A stretch of 64,000 nt of DNA from DATJGF01 sp035495315 (lineage in GTDB: Bacteria; Verrucomicrobiota; Verrucomicrobiia; Limisphaerales; UBA8199). Both the position numbers and the translations under genes were made by a program. The notes beneath the pieces were generated by a model. The model did no database searches, was not told the DNA's origin, and saw only the letters and a program-made list of their open reading frames with translations. The stretch spans positions 1 through 64,000 of the forward strand of contig DATJGF010000021.1 in the NCBI GenBank assembly GCA_035495315.1, read 5' to 3'. Shown in pieces: positions 52,201 through 60,523 of this stretch. The stretch's first letter is position 1; each line of letters starts with the position of its first letter.

Positions 52201-52643
52201 GCAGGGGACCGGTGCTCCGTGGTTTCCGGAGCACTGACGGTGTCAATTGGGTTGATCAGGCGACGACATCGCTGACCGACCAACAAAACTTCATGTATGT
52301 CGGGCCGTTCCTGGCCGTCGAAACGGGCAACATTTGGGCTTCGGGAGATTTCGATGTCTGGAATGCACCCTTCGACCCGAAATTCGACCGATTGTTCGTC
52401 GCCCAATTCCGCGACTTCGCCGATGTGATCTCGGCAGCCCCGGGCACTACGATTAACGTCGCGCATTCAGGAAATTCAGTGGTCATCAGTTGGACCGTCG
52501 CGGGCGTCCTGTTGCAATCGCCTGTCCTTGGAACCGGAGCCAACTGGACTGCAGTGCCTGGCGCTCCGAATACACCAACCGGTGGCAGCGTGACTCTGAC
52601 ACCTTCAGAGAAGTCGCTCTACTTCCGCTTACAACAACAATAA
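49287..52643 (+). CDS. Large secreted mosaic protein: lectin-like, Ig-like and PA14-like modules
   Basis: 1118 residues with a signal peptide (cut near AAWAGTF). Modules in order: L-type lectin-like beta-sandwich (about 35-245, 'NAADGVSFVFGQDE', 'IVVEFDTYDNGGNE'); Ig-like (about 255-335, 'TFQWYRNGTAIQDATN'); Big_5-like (about 340-432, 'VSVTFSEPVDATTAQNSGNY'); PA14-like (about 440-590, 'GWIIPPSSGNWDFFIRSDDA'); Ig-like (about 635-715, 'YQWQKNGTAIADATASSY'); Big_5-like (about 720-815); then a DUF1349-like C-terminal region (about 860-1050). It is built for carbohydrate or surface binding and has no evident catalytic site. A strong terminator follows. Confidence 0.85.
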   Translation: MFMRTEDRFFRTSLNKAASFSAALLLSGAAAWAGTFTNDFSNPNNTTGFSLNGSGTVGTGTWMPVITNGVLQMTPNLTGLGASIILNDQDAGAQVEAFTAYFKLQFGPGSGNAADGVSFVFGQDEVPGSIYNEEGPPAPNQSIVVEFDTYDNGGNEAPAVDVLLFGQEIAHHAFAKSDMLTGKLEDVFVQLKRNGTLTVSYKGQVLYNNLYLPGWGPAYGPLGINARTGGESEETDIDNLGFITVPAGAPVAPTFIAPPQSMTVNEGTAAVFTFDFDGTAPNTFQWYRNGTAIQDATNLTYTLAPVRFSDNAATFTVKVTNAQGSQTSTAATLTVNADTTPPTLTAADGSGDFRHVSVTFSEPVDATTAQNSGNYTIQGLTVSAASLSANGSNVVLTTSLQTEGANYTLKVSGVKDQATAGNTIVANSSINFTAWVAANGICKADYWNNISGTAVSALTADPRYPTSPDVSYYHVSLDASESYEPAGNVDNYGARVTGWIIPPSSGNWDFFIRSDDASQLFLSSDDTPDHLSASPICEEVGCCKAFLEPGNSTEASVTTAAPIPLNGGSRYYFMALLKEGGGGDYVQVAMRKSGDTTPAANLKPISGSSLAAGVSPVGATLAINQQPQSTTVVEERTATFTVGATGSSVIGSTVLYQWQKNGTAIADATASSYTTPVLAVSDSGAQYSVVVSVPGKTQTSSTATLTVIPDTFPPVPAAGAIIAADGNIQVGVGFDEPVNPAGLVAANFTLVGGTGTFRLATNSLGTYNGVVLDTTGLTPGGTYQVTVKNVADLKGNAITSTNISFTVGAFAWNDTGTPIRPGQVVPVGTNGFDILNGGRQEWATYDEATFAHVIKTNDFDVKVRVMYAEPGSEWTRVGLMARNDLNINETSADRNNSTTSQASAYAQTHVNPTQTLGSSGAWDPTDPIQPANPTPNNGHEQNRRVAKGAATDGWGSPSTPPTYPNAWLRLQRRGPVLRGFRSTDGVNWVDQATTSLTDQQNFMYVGPFLAVETGNIWASGDFDVWNAPFDPKFDRLFVAQFRDFADVISAAPGTTINVAHSGNSVVISWTVAGVLLQSPVLGTGANWTAVPGAPNTPTGGSVTLTPSEKSLYFRLQQQ

Positions 52644-52660
52644 CGACCGTCTTAATTCAA

Positions 52661-52691
52661 AAAGACCGGACGAAAGTCCGGTCTTTTTTTT
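52661..52691 (+). terminator. Strong intrinsic terminator
   Basis: AAAGACCGGAC (52661-52671) pairs perfectly with GTCCGGTCTTT (52676-52686) around the tetraloop GAAA, followed by a T-run to 52691. It ends the transcript of the large mosaic protein 18 bases after its stop. Confidence 0.95.
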
Positions 52692-52719
52692 GTACCCAAA
52701 TCTCGGGAAGGTCAAGCTT

Positions 52720-52797
52720 CGGAAGGCCGAGCTCCGCGAAAGCTCCGGGAGGCCCAAAGATTTCATTGTTTTGGGTCTTGCGGAGATCGGACTTCCG
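52720..52797. repeat. Palindromic family 2 copy
   Basis: CGGAAGGCCGAGCTCCGCG from 52720 pairs imperfectly with an arm ending in CGGACTTCCG at 52797 (core GCGGAGATCGGACTTCC). It lies between the terminator and the next gene; 52798-52935 holds no visible feature. Confidence 0.8.
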
Positions 52798-52935
52798 AAA
52801 AGCGTTTCGGCAACGACGCCCTTTGGCGATTGACAGCCCTCAACGGGCTTGAGTAATAACCCAAGTGACGCAAAACCTCCGGTCCCCAACGCGCCCCGCG
52901 CCGCGATGTAACCGTCTACAAATCCTACGGCCGGT

Positions 52936-55900
52936 TTGAATACGTACAGCCTATCCCGAGCGATCCTTCGCCTGGTGACATCCGCAGTTCTCATTGCTGG
53001 TGTTGATACTGCCCGCTCCTACGATTGGCAGAACGGCCCCGGCTATCGTCGCGCCCCACTTCGCCCGATCGGTGAGGGCAAAGACGGTTTTACTTTGCTC
53101 GAACCGCAGTCCACCGGAATCGTCTTCACAAACTTCCTTTCCGAAGAGCGCACACTTGCCAGCCAAATCCTGCCCAGCGGCTCAGGGGTCGCTGCCGGTG
53201 ACATCGATGGTGATGGCCTTTGCGATCTCTATTTCTGCGGCCTTAAATGCGGCAACCGTCTTTACCGCAACCTCGGCGGATGGAAATTCGAGGACATCAC
53301 GGAACGCGCCGGAGTGGGTTGCACCAATCTCGACGCCACTGGTGCGGTGCTGGTCGATATCGATGGTGATGGCGACCTCGACCTGATTGTCAACTCACTT
53401 GGCGGCGGCACGCACCTGTTCCTTAATGACGGCCACGGACGCTTCACAGAATCAGCCGAATTACTTAACCCCGGCCGTGGTGGCATGTCGATGGCCTTGG
53501 CCGATTTCGACGGAGATGGCTGGCTCGACCTCTACATCGCTAATTATCGCGTCAAAAGCGTCTCGGACACCATGGATACTCGCTTTAACCTGCGCATGGT
53601 CGATGGCCATCTCAGCGTCGCCTCCATCAATGGCAGACCCTTGACCGACCCCGAATGGACCAATCGCTTTCGCTTCACCATCGACCAGGCCCGCGGCAAA
53701 TTCGCCCATGAAGAACTCGGCGAACCAGACGTGCTTTATCGCAACCTGGGCGGTAGTCGTTTCCAGCCAGTGTCGTTCACCGACGGAACATTTCTGGATG
53801 AAGATGGAAAACCGTTAAGCCAGCCGCCCTTCGACTGGGGTTTGAGCGTCATGTTTCGCGATCTCAATCAGGACGGCAAACCGGATCTATACGTCTGTAA
53901 CGACTTCATGACCCCGGATCGCACCTGGATCAACGATGGTCACGGCCACTTTCGCGCGATCGCCCGAACGGCGATCCGGCAAACCCCACTTTCCTGCATG
54001 GCCATAGACATCGCTGACATTGACCGCCGCGGTGTTGACACTCTGTTTGTCGCCGACATGCTCAGCCGCGAACATCGTCGTCGTCTCGTCCAGCGCACGA
54101 ATCTGCGACCGGAACTCCTCACACCCGGCCAAATCGATAATCGCCCGCAATACTCTCGCAATATGCTGTTGCTCAGCCGTGGCGACGGCACCTACGCCGA
54201 AATCGCACAGTATTCGGGACTCGAGGCTTCCGAATGGACTTGGACTCCGATCTTTTTGGACGTCGATCTCGATGGCTATGAAGACCTGCTGATCGCCAAT
54301 GGCTTTCCACGCGACAACATGAACCTCGATGCTCTCGACGCCGTTCAGCGCGCAAATGCCACCGCGCGTGGCTCCTCCCCCAGCACTACCGAATTGCGGC
54401 GTTTGTTTCCTCGGCTGGCGACGGCGAATCTGGCGTTTCGCAACCTCGGCGGACTCAAGTTTGCCGAGACGGGTCAGCAATGGGGATTCGACACCAAGGT
54501 GATCTCGCAGGGCATGTGCCTGGCCGATTTGGATAATGATGGCGACATGGATGTCATCGTTAATAACCTCAACAGCGTCGCTGGCGTGTATCGTAATAAT
54601 TCCAGCAAGCCCCGCCTGGCCGTCACGTTGAAAGGCTCGGGCCATAATACCCATGGGATTGGAGCAAAAGTCTGGGTTTATAACGGCGCCGTGCCGATGC
54701 AAAGCCAGGAGATTATCAGCGGCGGCCGATATCTCTCCTGCGATCAGGCGATGCGTGTCTTTGCCGCGGGTTCGATCACGAATGTCATACGCATTGAGGT
54801 AGATTGGCCCAGTGGCAAGCGCAGCACGGTGACCGATACCTTGCCTAACTACATTTACGAGATCGATGAAGCCGGCGCTACGACACCAGGGACCACCCCA
54901 AAGGAAACAATTGGGCCTTGGTTTCAGGACGTCACAATTCGGCTCGACCACTCCCATCACGACGAGCTTTTCGATGATTTTGCCCGCCAGCCAACCTTGC
55001 CCCGCCGCTTTAGCCAGCTCGGCCCTGGCCTCTGCTGGTGCGATCTGAACAACGATGGGTGGGACGACCTCGTAATCGGCTCCGGCAAAGGCGGCTCCCT
55101 CGCTGTTTTTTTAAACGATCGCGCCGGTGGTTTCCGACCCGCCACGGGAACCGCCATCGGCCAATCTGTCGCTCGTGACCAAACCAGCGTCCTGGCTTTG
55201 CCTCGAGCCGGTGAGCAACCGCTCCTGCTCGTCGGCTCCGCTAACTATGAAGATGCCCAAAGCACCGGCGCTGCTGTCGAGGCTTACGACTTGAAAGCGG
55301 ACAAAACCACCGACTCTATCCCGAGCAGCGATGCCAGTGTGGGCGCGCTCGCGTTGGGCGACTTGGATGGCGACGGAAACCTGGACCTCTTCGTCGGCGG
55401 ACGAGTAAAAGCCGGACGCTATCCGGAAGCGGTCAGCTCTCGCATTTTTCGTCAAGAGAACGGCCGATTTACGCTCGATGAGGTCAACAGCAAACTCCTG
55501 GAGCACGTTGGCCTGGTCAGCGCCGCCCTTTGGAGCGATCTCGACGGTGATGCATTTCCCGAGTTGATCCTTGCCTGCGAATGGGGCCCTATCCGAGTCT
55601 TCCACAATGATCACGGGAACCTCAGGCCTTGGGACTTATCGCTGAAGCTTGCTTCGCCCCGTTCCGATCGAACAATCTCGCAGCTCAGTAAACTCACCGG
55701 TTGGTGGAATGGGGTGACCACCGGCGATCTCGACGGCGACGGCAAGCTCGATATCATCGCCGGAAATTGGGGCGAGAATTCCCGTTACGAAGCTCATCGC
55801 GCAGCACCGCTCCGGATCTATTATGCCGAATTCGACCAGGGCGGACCCCTGGCTTTGCTCGAATCCTACTTCGAGCCGGAGATGCAAAAATATGTTCCCG

Positions 55901-56700
55901 AGCGGCGGCTGGATGTCGTAGCTCATTCGATGCCCTTTCTCAGGGCCCGTTTTTCGTCTTACCATGCCTTCGCCGATGCGGGTATCGACGATGTTCTGGG
56001 CGACTTCGCCTCCAAAGCCAGGTTCCTGGAAGCAACATGGCTCGAGTCAACGGTCTTCCTGAATCGCGGCTCCAATCTCGAAGCCTTTCCGCTACCCTCC
56101 GATGCCCAATTTGCACCTGCGTTTGCCGTCGTCGTTGCCGACTACGATGGTGATGGCAAGGAGGATATATTCCTCAGCCAAAACTTCTTCGTCGTCGACC
56201 CCGAGACTTCACGCTACGACGCCGGCCGTGGTCTTTGGCTCCAAGGCGACGGCCGTGGCGGTTTGCGTGCCGTCCCAGGTCAGGAAAGCGGAGTTCAAGT
56301 CTATGGTGAGCAACGCGGGGCCGCGGTCGCCGATTTTGATCATGACGGCCGCATCGACCTGGTGGTAACGCAGAACGCGGCGCCAACCCGGTTGTTCAGA
56401 AATGTCCGCGCCAAGCCGGGATTACGCGTCAGGCTCAGCGGTCCAACGGGCAATCCATGGGGAATCGGTGCCCAGCTTCGCCTCAAACAGGGTGAACAAA
56501 TGGGGCCCGTGCGCGAAATCCACGGTGGAGCGGGGTACTGGTCGCAGGACTCAGTCGTGCAAGTGCTTGCCGCTCCACAAACACCTGCGCAGTTGTGGGT
56601 GCGCTGGCCAGGCGGCAAGACCTTAACGGTGGATCTGCCTGCCGGAGCCTCCGACATCCAGGTCGCGTTCGACGGCACCGTCTCCACGTTGAATCAGTAG
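52936..56700 (+). CDS. Secreted FG-GAP/ASPIC (CRTAC1-like) protein with duplicated module
   Basis: 1254 residues with a signal-like N-terminus (LVTSAVLIAGVDTARS). Start TTG at 52936; no ATG is near. Two copies of the same architecture follow: FG-GAP repeats with calcium-type loops (DIDGDGLCDLYF, DIDGDGDLDLIV, DFDGDGWLDLYIA, DLDNDGDMDVIV) ending in an ASPIC/UnbV segment (about 550-640, 'NTHGIGAKVWVYNGAVPMQS'), then again (DLDGDGNLDLFVGG, DLDGDGKLDIIAGN, DYDGDGKEDIFLSQ, DFDHDGRIDLVV) and a second ASPIC end ('NPWGIGAQLRLKQGEQMGPV'). Such propellers mediate cell-surface interactions; exact role unknown. The next gene starts 6 bases downstream. Confidence 0.87.
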   Translation: MNTYSLSRAILRLVTSAVLIAGVDTARSYDWQNGPGYRRAPLRPIGEGKDGFTLLEPQSTGIVFTNFLSEERTLASQILPSGSGVAAGDIDGDGLCDLYFCGLKCGNRLYRNLGGWKFEDITERAGVGCTNLDATGAVLVDIDGDGDLDLIVNSLGGGTHLFLNDGHGRFTESAELLNPGRGGMSMALADFDGDGWLDLYIANYRVKSVSDTMDTRFNLRMVDGHLSVASINGRPLTDPEWTNRFRFTIDQARGKFAHEELGEPDVLYRNLGGSRFQPVSFTDGTFLDEDGKPLSQPPFDWGLSVMFRDLNQDGKPDLYVCNDFMTPDRTWINDGHGHFRAIARTAIRQTPLSCMAIDIADIDRRGVDTLFVADMLSREHRRRLVQRTNLRPELLTPGQIDNRPQYSRNMLLLSRGDGTYAEIAQYSGLEASEWTWTPIFLDVDLDGYEDLLIANGFPRDNMNLDALDAVQRANATARGSSPSTTELRRLFPRLATANLAFRNLGGLKFAETGQQWGFDTKVISQGMCLADLDNDGDMDVIVNNLNSVAGVYRNNSSKPRLAVTLKGSGHNTHGIGAKVWVYNGAVPMQSQEIISGGRYLSCDQAMRVFAAGSITNVIRIEVDWPSGKRSTVTDTLPNYIYEIDEAGATTPGTTPKETIGPWFQDVTIRLDHSHHDELFDDFARQPTLPRRFSQLGPGLCWCDLNNDGWDDLVIGSGKGGSLAVFLNDRAGGFRPATGTAIGQSVARDQTSVLALPRAGEQPLLLVGSANYEDAQSTGAAVEAYDLKADKTTDSIPSSDASVGALALGDLDGDGNLDLFVGGRVKAGRYPEAVSSRIFRQENGRFTLDEVNSKLLEHVGLVSAALWSDLDGDAFPELILACEWGPIRVFHNDHGNLRPWDLSLKLASPRSDRTISQLSKLTGWWNGVTTGDLDGDGKLDIIAGNWGENSRYEAHRAAPLRIYYAEFDQGGPLALLESYFEPEMQKYVPERRLDVVAHSMPFLRARFSSYHAFADAGIDDVLGDFASKARFLEATWLESTVFLNRGSNLEAFPLPSDAQFAPAFAVVVADYDGDGKEDIFLSQNFFVVDPETSRYDAGRGLWLQGDGRGGLRAVPGQESGVQVYGEQRGAAVADFDHDGRIDLVVTQNAAPTRLFRNVRAKPGLRVRLSGPTGNPWGIGAQLRLKQGEQMGPVREIHGGAGYWSQDSVVQVLAAPQTPAQLWVRWPGGKTLTVDLPAGASDIQVAFDGTVSTLNQ

Positions 56701-56706
56701 CCGGTT

Positions 56707-58248
56707 ATGGTGAACCGTCTTTTCCGCGCTCGCCGCTGTTCAGCGCTTTGCTGGCCTATCCTAACCTTGCTGATTGGTGGTACTCTCCACGCGCAAAAAA
56801 TCGAGTTCGACCGCGCTTACAGGCTGGCAACAAACATTTGTGCCCAGTGCCATCTCTTCCCTGAACCGACTTTGCTCGACCGCGCCACGTGGAAAGAAAA
56901 AATTCAGCCGTTGATGCGAAAGACCATGGGCGTCACGGCCCTTGAAAATGACCCTTCTGCCAATGCCCGCCTCCTAATCGCAGAATGGAACGCCATCTGG
57001 AATGATTATTATTTCCTCGCGGCGCCCGAGAAGGCGTTGCCTCAGGATCACCGCGCACCCATTGTTCCTGACCTGGTATTGTTTAAAGTGGAGGACCCGC
57101 GCTACCAGGTGACCAACGGTTACGCGACCCTCGTTTATATCGACCCCGAGGCTCACCAGATTTACGTTGGCAACGCGCTGACCAAATCGCTCGATGTGCT
57201 GGATTCGAACGGCAAGTTGGTGAGCAGTTCGCCCGTCGACAGCACCCTGGTTCATTTGCTCAAACGGCCGCAAGGCTGGATTGGTACACAAATCGGCTTC
57301 GTCCCGCCCAGCGACATGCCGCTCGGTTTGGTCTCCCTGTACGATAAGAAAGAAAACCGATTCGAAAAAAGTTCCGATTTGCTCACCGGCCTGGTCCGCC
57401 CGGTACAAACGCTGTTCGCTGATTTAACCGAGCCTGGACGCGAAGACCTGCTCGTCTGCTCATTCGGTAATACGGTCGGGCGCATGTCCCGCTACACGCC
57501 GCAGACCCCCGGCAAATATCGCGAACAAATCATACTCGATCGCCCTGGCGCACTGCTCTCCCGCATCATCGATTTCGATCATGACGGCAAACCGGATATC
57601 CTCGTCCTGACCGCCCAAGGCAAGGAAGGATTATTCCTCTATCATAACCAGGGTAACGGCGACTTCGAAGAAAGGCCCCTGATTCAACAACCACCAGTCT
57701 GGGGCTATGTTTACTTCGAACTCGCCGACTTCAACCGCGACGGTTACCTCGATGTCCTCACCGCTAACGGCGACCTCGGCGATTTTGCCTGTCCTCCGAA
57801 AAAGTACCATGGCATCCGCATCTATCTGAACGATGGCAAATGGAATTTCCACGAGGCTTTTTTTTACCCGCTGAATGGCGCTTTCAAGTGCATGGCCGCT
57901 GATTTTGACAACGATGGCGATTTAGATATCGCTGCAATTTCGTTCTTTCCCGATTATGAAAAGTCTTCCGAGGAAAGTTTCGTTTATCTGCAGAACGTCA
58001 GCGACCCCGCCAAGCATGACCTCAGGTTCAGTCCCCATACTTTCCCTGACCCGGCTCGTGGCCGCTGGCTAACCATGGATATCGGCGACCTCGACGGCGA
58101 CGGCGACCTGGACATTGTCTTGGGTGGGGCTTACAAAGTCCCGTTCCGAGCCCCCGATGCCTTTCTCAATAGGTGGCAGAAGGAAGGCCCCTCCATCCTC
58201 ATCTTGCGAAATCAATCAGCCGAAAACTCACGCCAACGGTCCCACTAA
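56707..58248 (+). CDS. Exported FG-GAP protein with a single c-type haem motif
   Basis: 513 residues with a Sec signal (ILTLLIGGTLHAQ). Right after it is CAQCH (Cys45, Cys48, His49), a c-type haem attachment site, in a short helical segment. The rest is a FG-GAP propeller with DFDHDGKPDILVL, DFNRDGYLDVLTA, DFDNDGDLDIAAI and DLDGDGDLDIVLGG. A haem attached to a propeller suggests redox or electron-transfer work in the periplasm; the partner is unknown. It lies 6 bases after the CRTAC1-like gene, so the two are likely co-transcribed and co-functional. Confidence 0.85.
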   Translation: MVNRLFRARRCSALCWPILTLLIGGTLHAQKIEFDRAYRLATNICAQCHLFPEPTLLDRATWKEKIQPLMRKTMGVTALENDPSANARLLIAEWNAIWNDYYFLAAPEKALPQDHRAPIVPDLVLFKVEDPRYQVTNGYATLVYIDPEAHQIYVGNALTKSLDVLDSNGKLVSSSPVDSTLVHLLKRPQGWIGTQIGFVPPSDMPLGLVSLYDKKENRFEKSSDLLTGLVRPVQTLFADLTEPGREDLLVCSFGNTVGRMSRYTPQTPGKYREQIILDRPGALLSRIIDFDHDGKPDILVLTAQGKEGLFLYHNQGNGDFEERPLIQQPPVWGYVYFELADFNRDGYLDVLTANGDLGDFACPPKKYHGIRIYLNDGKWNFHEAFFYPLNGAFKCMAADFDNDGDLDIAAISFFPDYEKSSEESFVYLQNVSDPAKHDLRFSPHTFPDPARGRWLTMDIGDLDGDGDLDIVLGGAYKVPFRAPDAFLNRWQKEGPSILILRNQSAENSRQRSH

Positions 58249-58672
58249 AGCAGTTCGAGTTAAACTGTAGCCCCCTCGTGCGCGACGCGCATCGGTCAGC
58301 GCGAAACGTCTTGGACTGCGGCCGTTGCCCAAATATTTTTCGAAAGGCCGAGCTCGCGAGGCCCGATATATCCTACGATTTTGGGGCCTCGCGGAAGTCG
58401 GCCTTCCGAATCCTGAGAGTTGCTGATTATGCAACACGCGCAAAGGATGCCCGCGCTGCAAATCTAGAGACTTGCACTCGGATACAAAGTCATGACATGA
58501 TCCGGCTCACACTGGAGATTGGGGTGATGGGCGCAGTACTAAACAGTTGCAGGCTGAAGAATCTTCTGGCGAGCTTCGCTTCGCCACGTCCCATCTTTTG
58601 TGACCTCATCTCGGCAACAACAATCGCGACCATCTTCCAGATTTCTCTCCCCAATCGCCCGAACTGACCTCT
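58249..58672. other. Gap holding a family-2 palindrome
   Basis: Arms 58341-58364 (AAAGGCCGAGCTCGCGAGGC) and 58382-58409 (core GGCCTCGCGGAAGTCGGCC) pair imperfectly with an 18-base loop. The remaining bases show no gene; the short open frames here have no motif. The LuxR-type regulator gene starts at 58673. Confidence 0.7.
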
Positions 58673-59326
58673 ATGCCTGGCAATATCAAGGTCTTTATCG
58701 TTGATGACCATCCGGTCTTCCGCCATGGCTTGAAGCAAGTCATCCAGGCCGACCCGCAATTTGAAGTCGTCGGTGAGGCCGGCGATGACGTCACCGCGCT
58801 ACCGGAGATCACCAGGACACGACCGGCGGTCATCATTGCCGATGTGCGTTTACCCCAAAGTAGCGGCTTGGAATTGGTCAAAATCATACGCGGAAAGCCC
58901 CAAGCTCCTGCTTGCCTCGTACTGACCATGAATCGAGAGGAGGCTACGTTTAACGCCGCCATGGACGCCGGCGCCTCAGGTTACCTTTTGAAGGAAGATG
59001 CCCTTGAACTCGTCCTCCAGGGCCTAAAAGCTGTCGCCGCCGGCTCCGTTTACCTCAGCCCCGCCATTTCGGGCTGGCACCTCCGCCGCCACCAGCGCGC
59101 GTCGGCCTTAAAACAACAAAAGACCGGGCTTGCCAGCCTCACCGCTACGGAACGCCGCATCCTCCAGCTCGTCGCCGAAAACCGCACCAATAAAGAAATC
59201 GCGGGCCAACTCTTCGTCAGCCATCGCACTGTCGAAACCCATCGCTCAAATATCTGCCAGAAACTCGAGCTTCAAGGAGTCCACAAACTTTTGCAGTTCG
59301 CTATCGAGCACCGATCCGAATTGTAA
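58673..59326 (+). CDS. LuxR/NarL-type response regulator
   Basis: 217 residues. Receiver with Asp57 (IIADVRLPQ), acidic pair VDDH, and Lys in YLLKED; GerE/LuxR helix-turn-helix 'LTATERRILQLVAENRTNKE' to 'FVSHRTVETHRSNICQKLEL'. No kinase is adjacent, so it is an orphan here. It follows the propeller genes and could regulate them, which is only positional inference. Confidence 0.93.
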   Translation: MPGNIKVFIVDDHPVFRHGLKQVIQADPQFEVVGEAGDDVTALPEITRTRPAVIIADVRLPQSSGLELVKIIRGKPQAPACLVLTMNREEATFNAAMDAGASGYLLKEDALELVLQGLKAVAAGSVYLSPAISGWHLRRHQRASALKQQKTGLASLTATERRILQLVAENRTNKEIAGQLFVSHRTVETHRSNICQKLELQGVHKLLQFAIEHRSEL

Positions 59327-59393
59327 AGCGGTTCAAAGTAAACTGCACTGGATCGGCTTTACCCACCCTTTCAGGATCCACGAACGAGATATA

Positions 59394-59573
59394 TTACTTT
59401 GCCTTGATCGGATCGGTCATAACTATGATGAACGTGCAAATCGGGCCAAGCAACAACGAGAGAAACCACCAGTTCAACCCGCTCCTGCCTTTGCTTTGCG
59501 CCAACCCCGCATTAATCAGCGAAAGCGTAAACCATCCCACGGCATATTCACCGGTGTTTGGACTTGTCATCAT
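59394..59573 (-). CDS. 59-residue small membrane protein
   Basis: Starts MMTSPNTGEYAVGWFTLS and has the pattern 'AQSKGRSGLNWWFLSLLLGP' followed by CTFIIVMTDP. Two hydrophobic segments flank a basic Lys-Gly-Arg-Ser turn, typical of small membrane proteins annotated as hypothetical in many bacteria ('A.kKGRS...W...gll.Gpia.l'). The reading frame is clean from ATG at 59571-59573 to TAA at 59394-59396, and a purine-rich AAGGG precedes the start. Convergent with the response regulator gene. Function unknown. Confidence 0.65.
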   Translation of the reverse strand: MMTSPNTGEYAVGWFTLSLINAGLAQSKGRSGLNWWFLSLLLGPICTFIIVMTDPIKAK

Positions 59574-59964
59574 AACCCTTGATCTTCCACCTCACCAAAT
59601 TGGCACCTCTTCGTCAAACTGATTTCATTTCCGCTCCACCTCCCATGGGTGCAGTCTGCACTGGCCCCCTCACTATTCAATTGCTGCTCCGGTTGGGAGT
59701 CTCCAATGGCTTCATTGCCCCTCGATCGCCTTTTCATGCTCAGGGTGTCGGGAGAGCTGTAAATCATGCGTGGTCGATGTTGGCAGCACAGCGCCAAGGC
59801 GCTCAGAAATGCGAGGCTTGACATCTTCCTCATTGCTTGCCATCACGCATCTGTGAGGAAGACGATAAAAGTATTCTCCGCGCGCGTGCTGGCTCCGTAT
59901 AGGGCTGACGCGGCAAAAAGGAAAACGTTAGTAATAACCCAAAACCCAGGAAGGAGTGCTCGTT
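59574..59964. other. Gap upstream of the GYD-domain gene
   Basis: I see no further gene. The right end contains AAGGAG (59951-59956), a good Shine-Dalgarno sequence for the GYD-domain protein ATG at 59965. A divergent promoter region for it and the small membrane protein is likely, though no -35/-10 pair stands out. Confidence 0.4.
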
Positions 59965-60255
59965 ATGGCTACTTACCTTGTACTGCTCCAGTATACCGAT
60001 CAAGGCATCCGCAACTTCAAAGATACAACCCAACGTGCGGCAGCAGCCGCAGAAGCCGGCTCAAAGATGGGCGTGAAATTCACGGAGACCTTCTGGACGC
60101 TCGGCCAATATGATCTGGCGATCGTGGCCGACGCGCCGGACGATGAGACGATCACGGCGCTGATGCTCAAGATCGCGTCGCTTGGCAACGTGAAGTCCCA
60201 AACCTTGCGCGCATTCCGGAGCAAGGAGATCGAAGGGATTCTGAAAAAGATGTAA
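59965..60255 (+). CDS. GYD-domain protein
   Basis: 96 residues, soluble, of the GYD family: 'ATYLVLLQYTDQGIRNFKDT' at the start, 'GVKFTETFWTLGQYDLAIVA' in the middle (the usual GxYD motif as GQYD) and a helical end. AAGGAG 8 bases upstream fixes the start at ATG 59965. GYD proteins have a ferredoxin-like (dimeric alpha-beta barrel) fold; their role is not well defined. It stands alone. Downstream, 60256-60523 contains one half-arm of family-2 repeat (60411-60434) and no gene. Confidence 0.85.
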   Translation: MATYLVLLQYTDQGIRNFKDTTQRAAAAAEAGSKMGVKFTETFWTLGQYDLAIVADAPDDETITALMLKIASLGNVKSQTLRAFRSKEIEGILKKM

Positions 60256-60410
60256 AGCGCCTGTTTAAGCACCGGCTGCCTGCAGGGTGCAGCAGTGTCA
60301 CAGGGGACCCATTCCGGCCGGCAACCTAACGCGCTGAAAAGGGCTTGAATTGCGGCAAACCGCAGTTCCGCGCTCTCGGGGTGGTGTGTGGGCTATTGCC
60401 CAACGCTTTC

Positions 60411-60434
60411 GGAAGCGCGAGCTCTGCGACGCCC
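60411..60434. repeat. Half-copy of palindromic family 2
   Basis: CGGAAGCGCGAGCTCTGCG and the following ACGCCC resemble one arm of family 2 without its partner. It sits in the gap between the GYD gene and the glycosyltransferase gene. Confidence 0.5.
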
Positions 60435-60523
60435 AAACAATCCGAAGGAGGTAAACGACTCAGGAAACAAAAGCTCGAATGGGACGTGGAGCAAATGAGA
60501 GAGTTTCTGCGTCCCTGATTCTG

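Noticed and set aside
60445..60452. Strong Shine-Dalgarno sequence AAGGAGGT
   Set aside because: No start codon occurs at suitable spacing, and the following frame has no coding character; it runs into the convergent glycosyltransferase gene.
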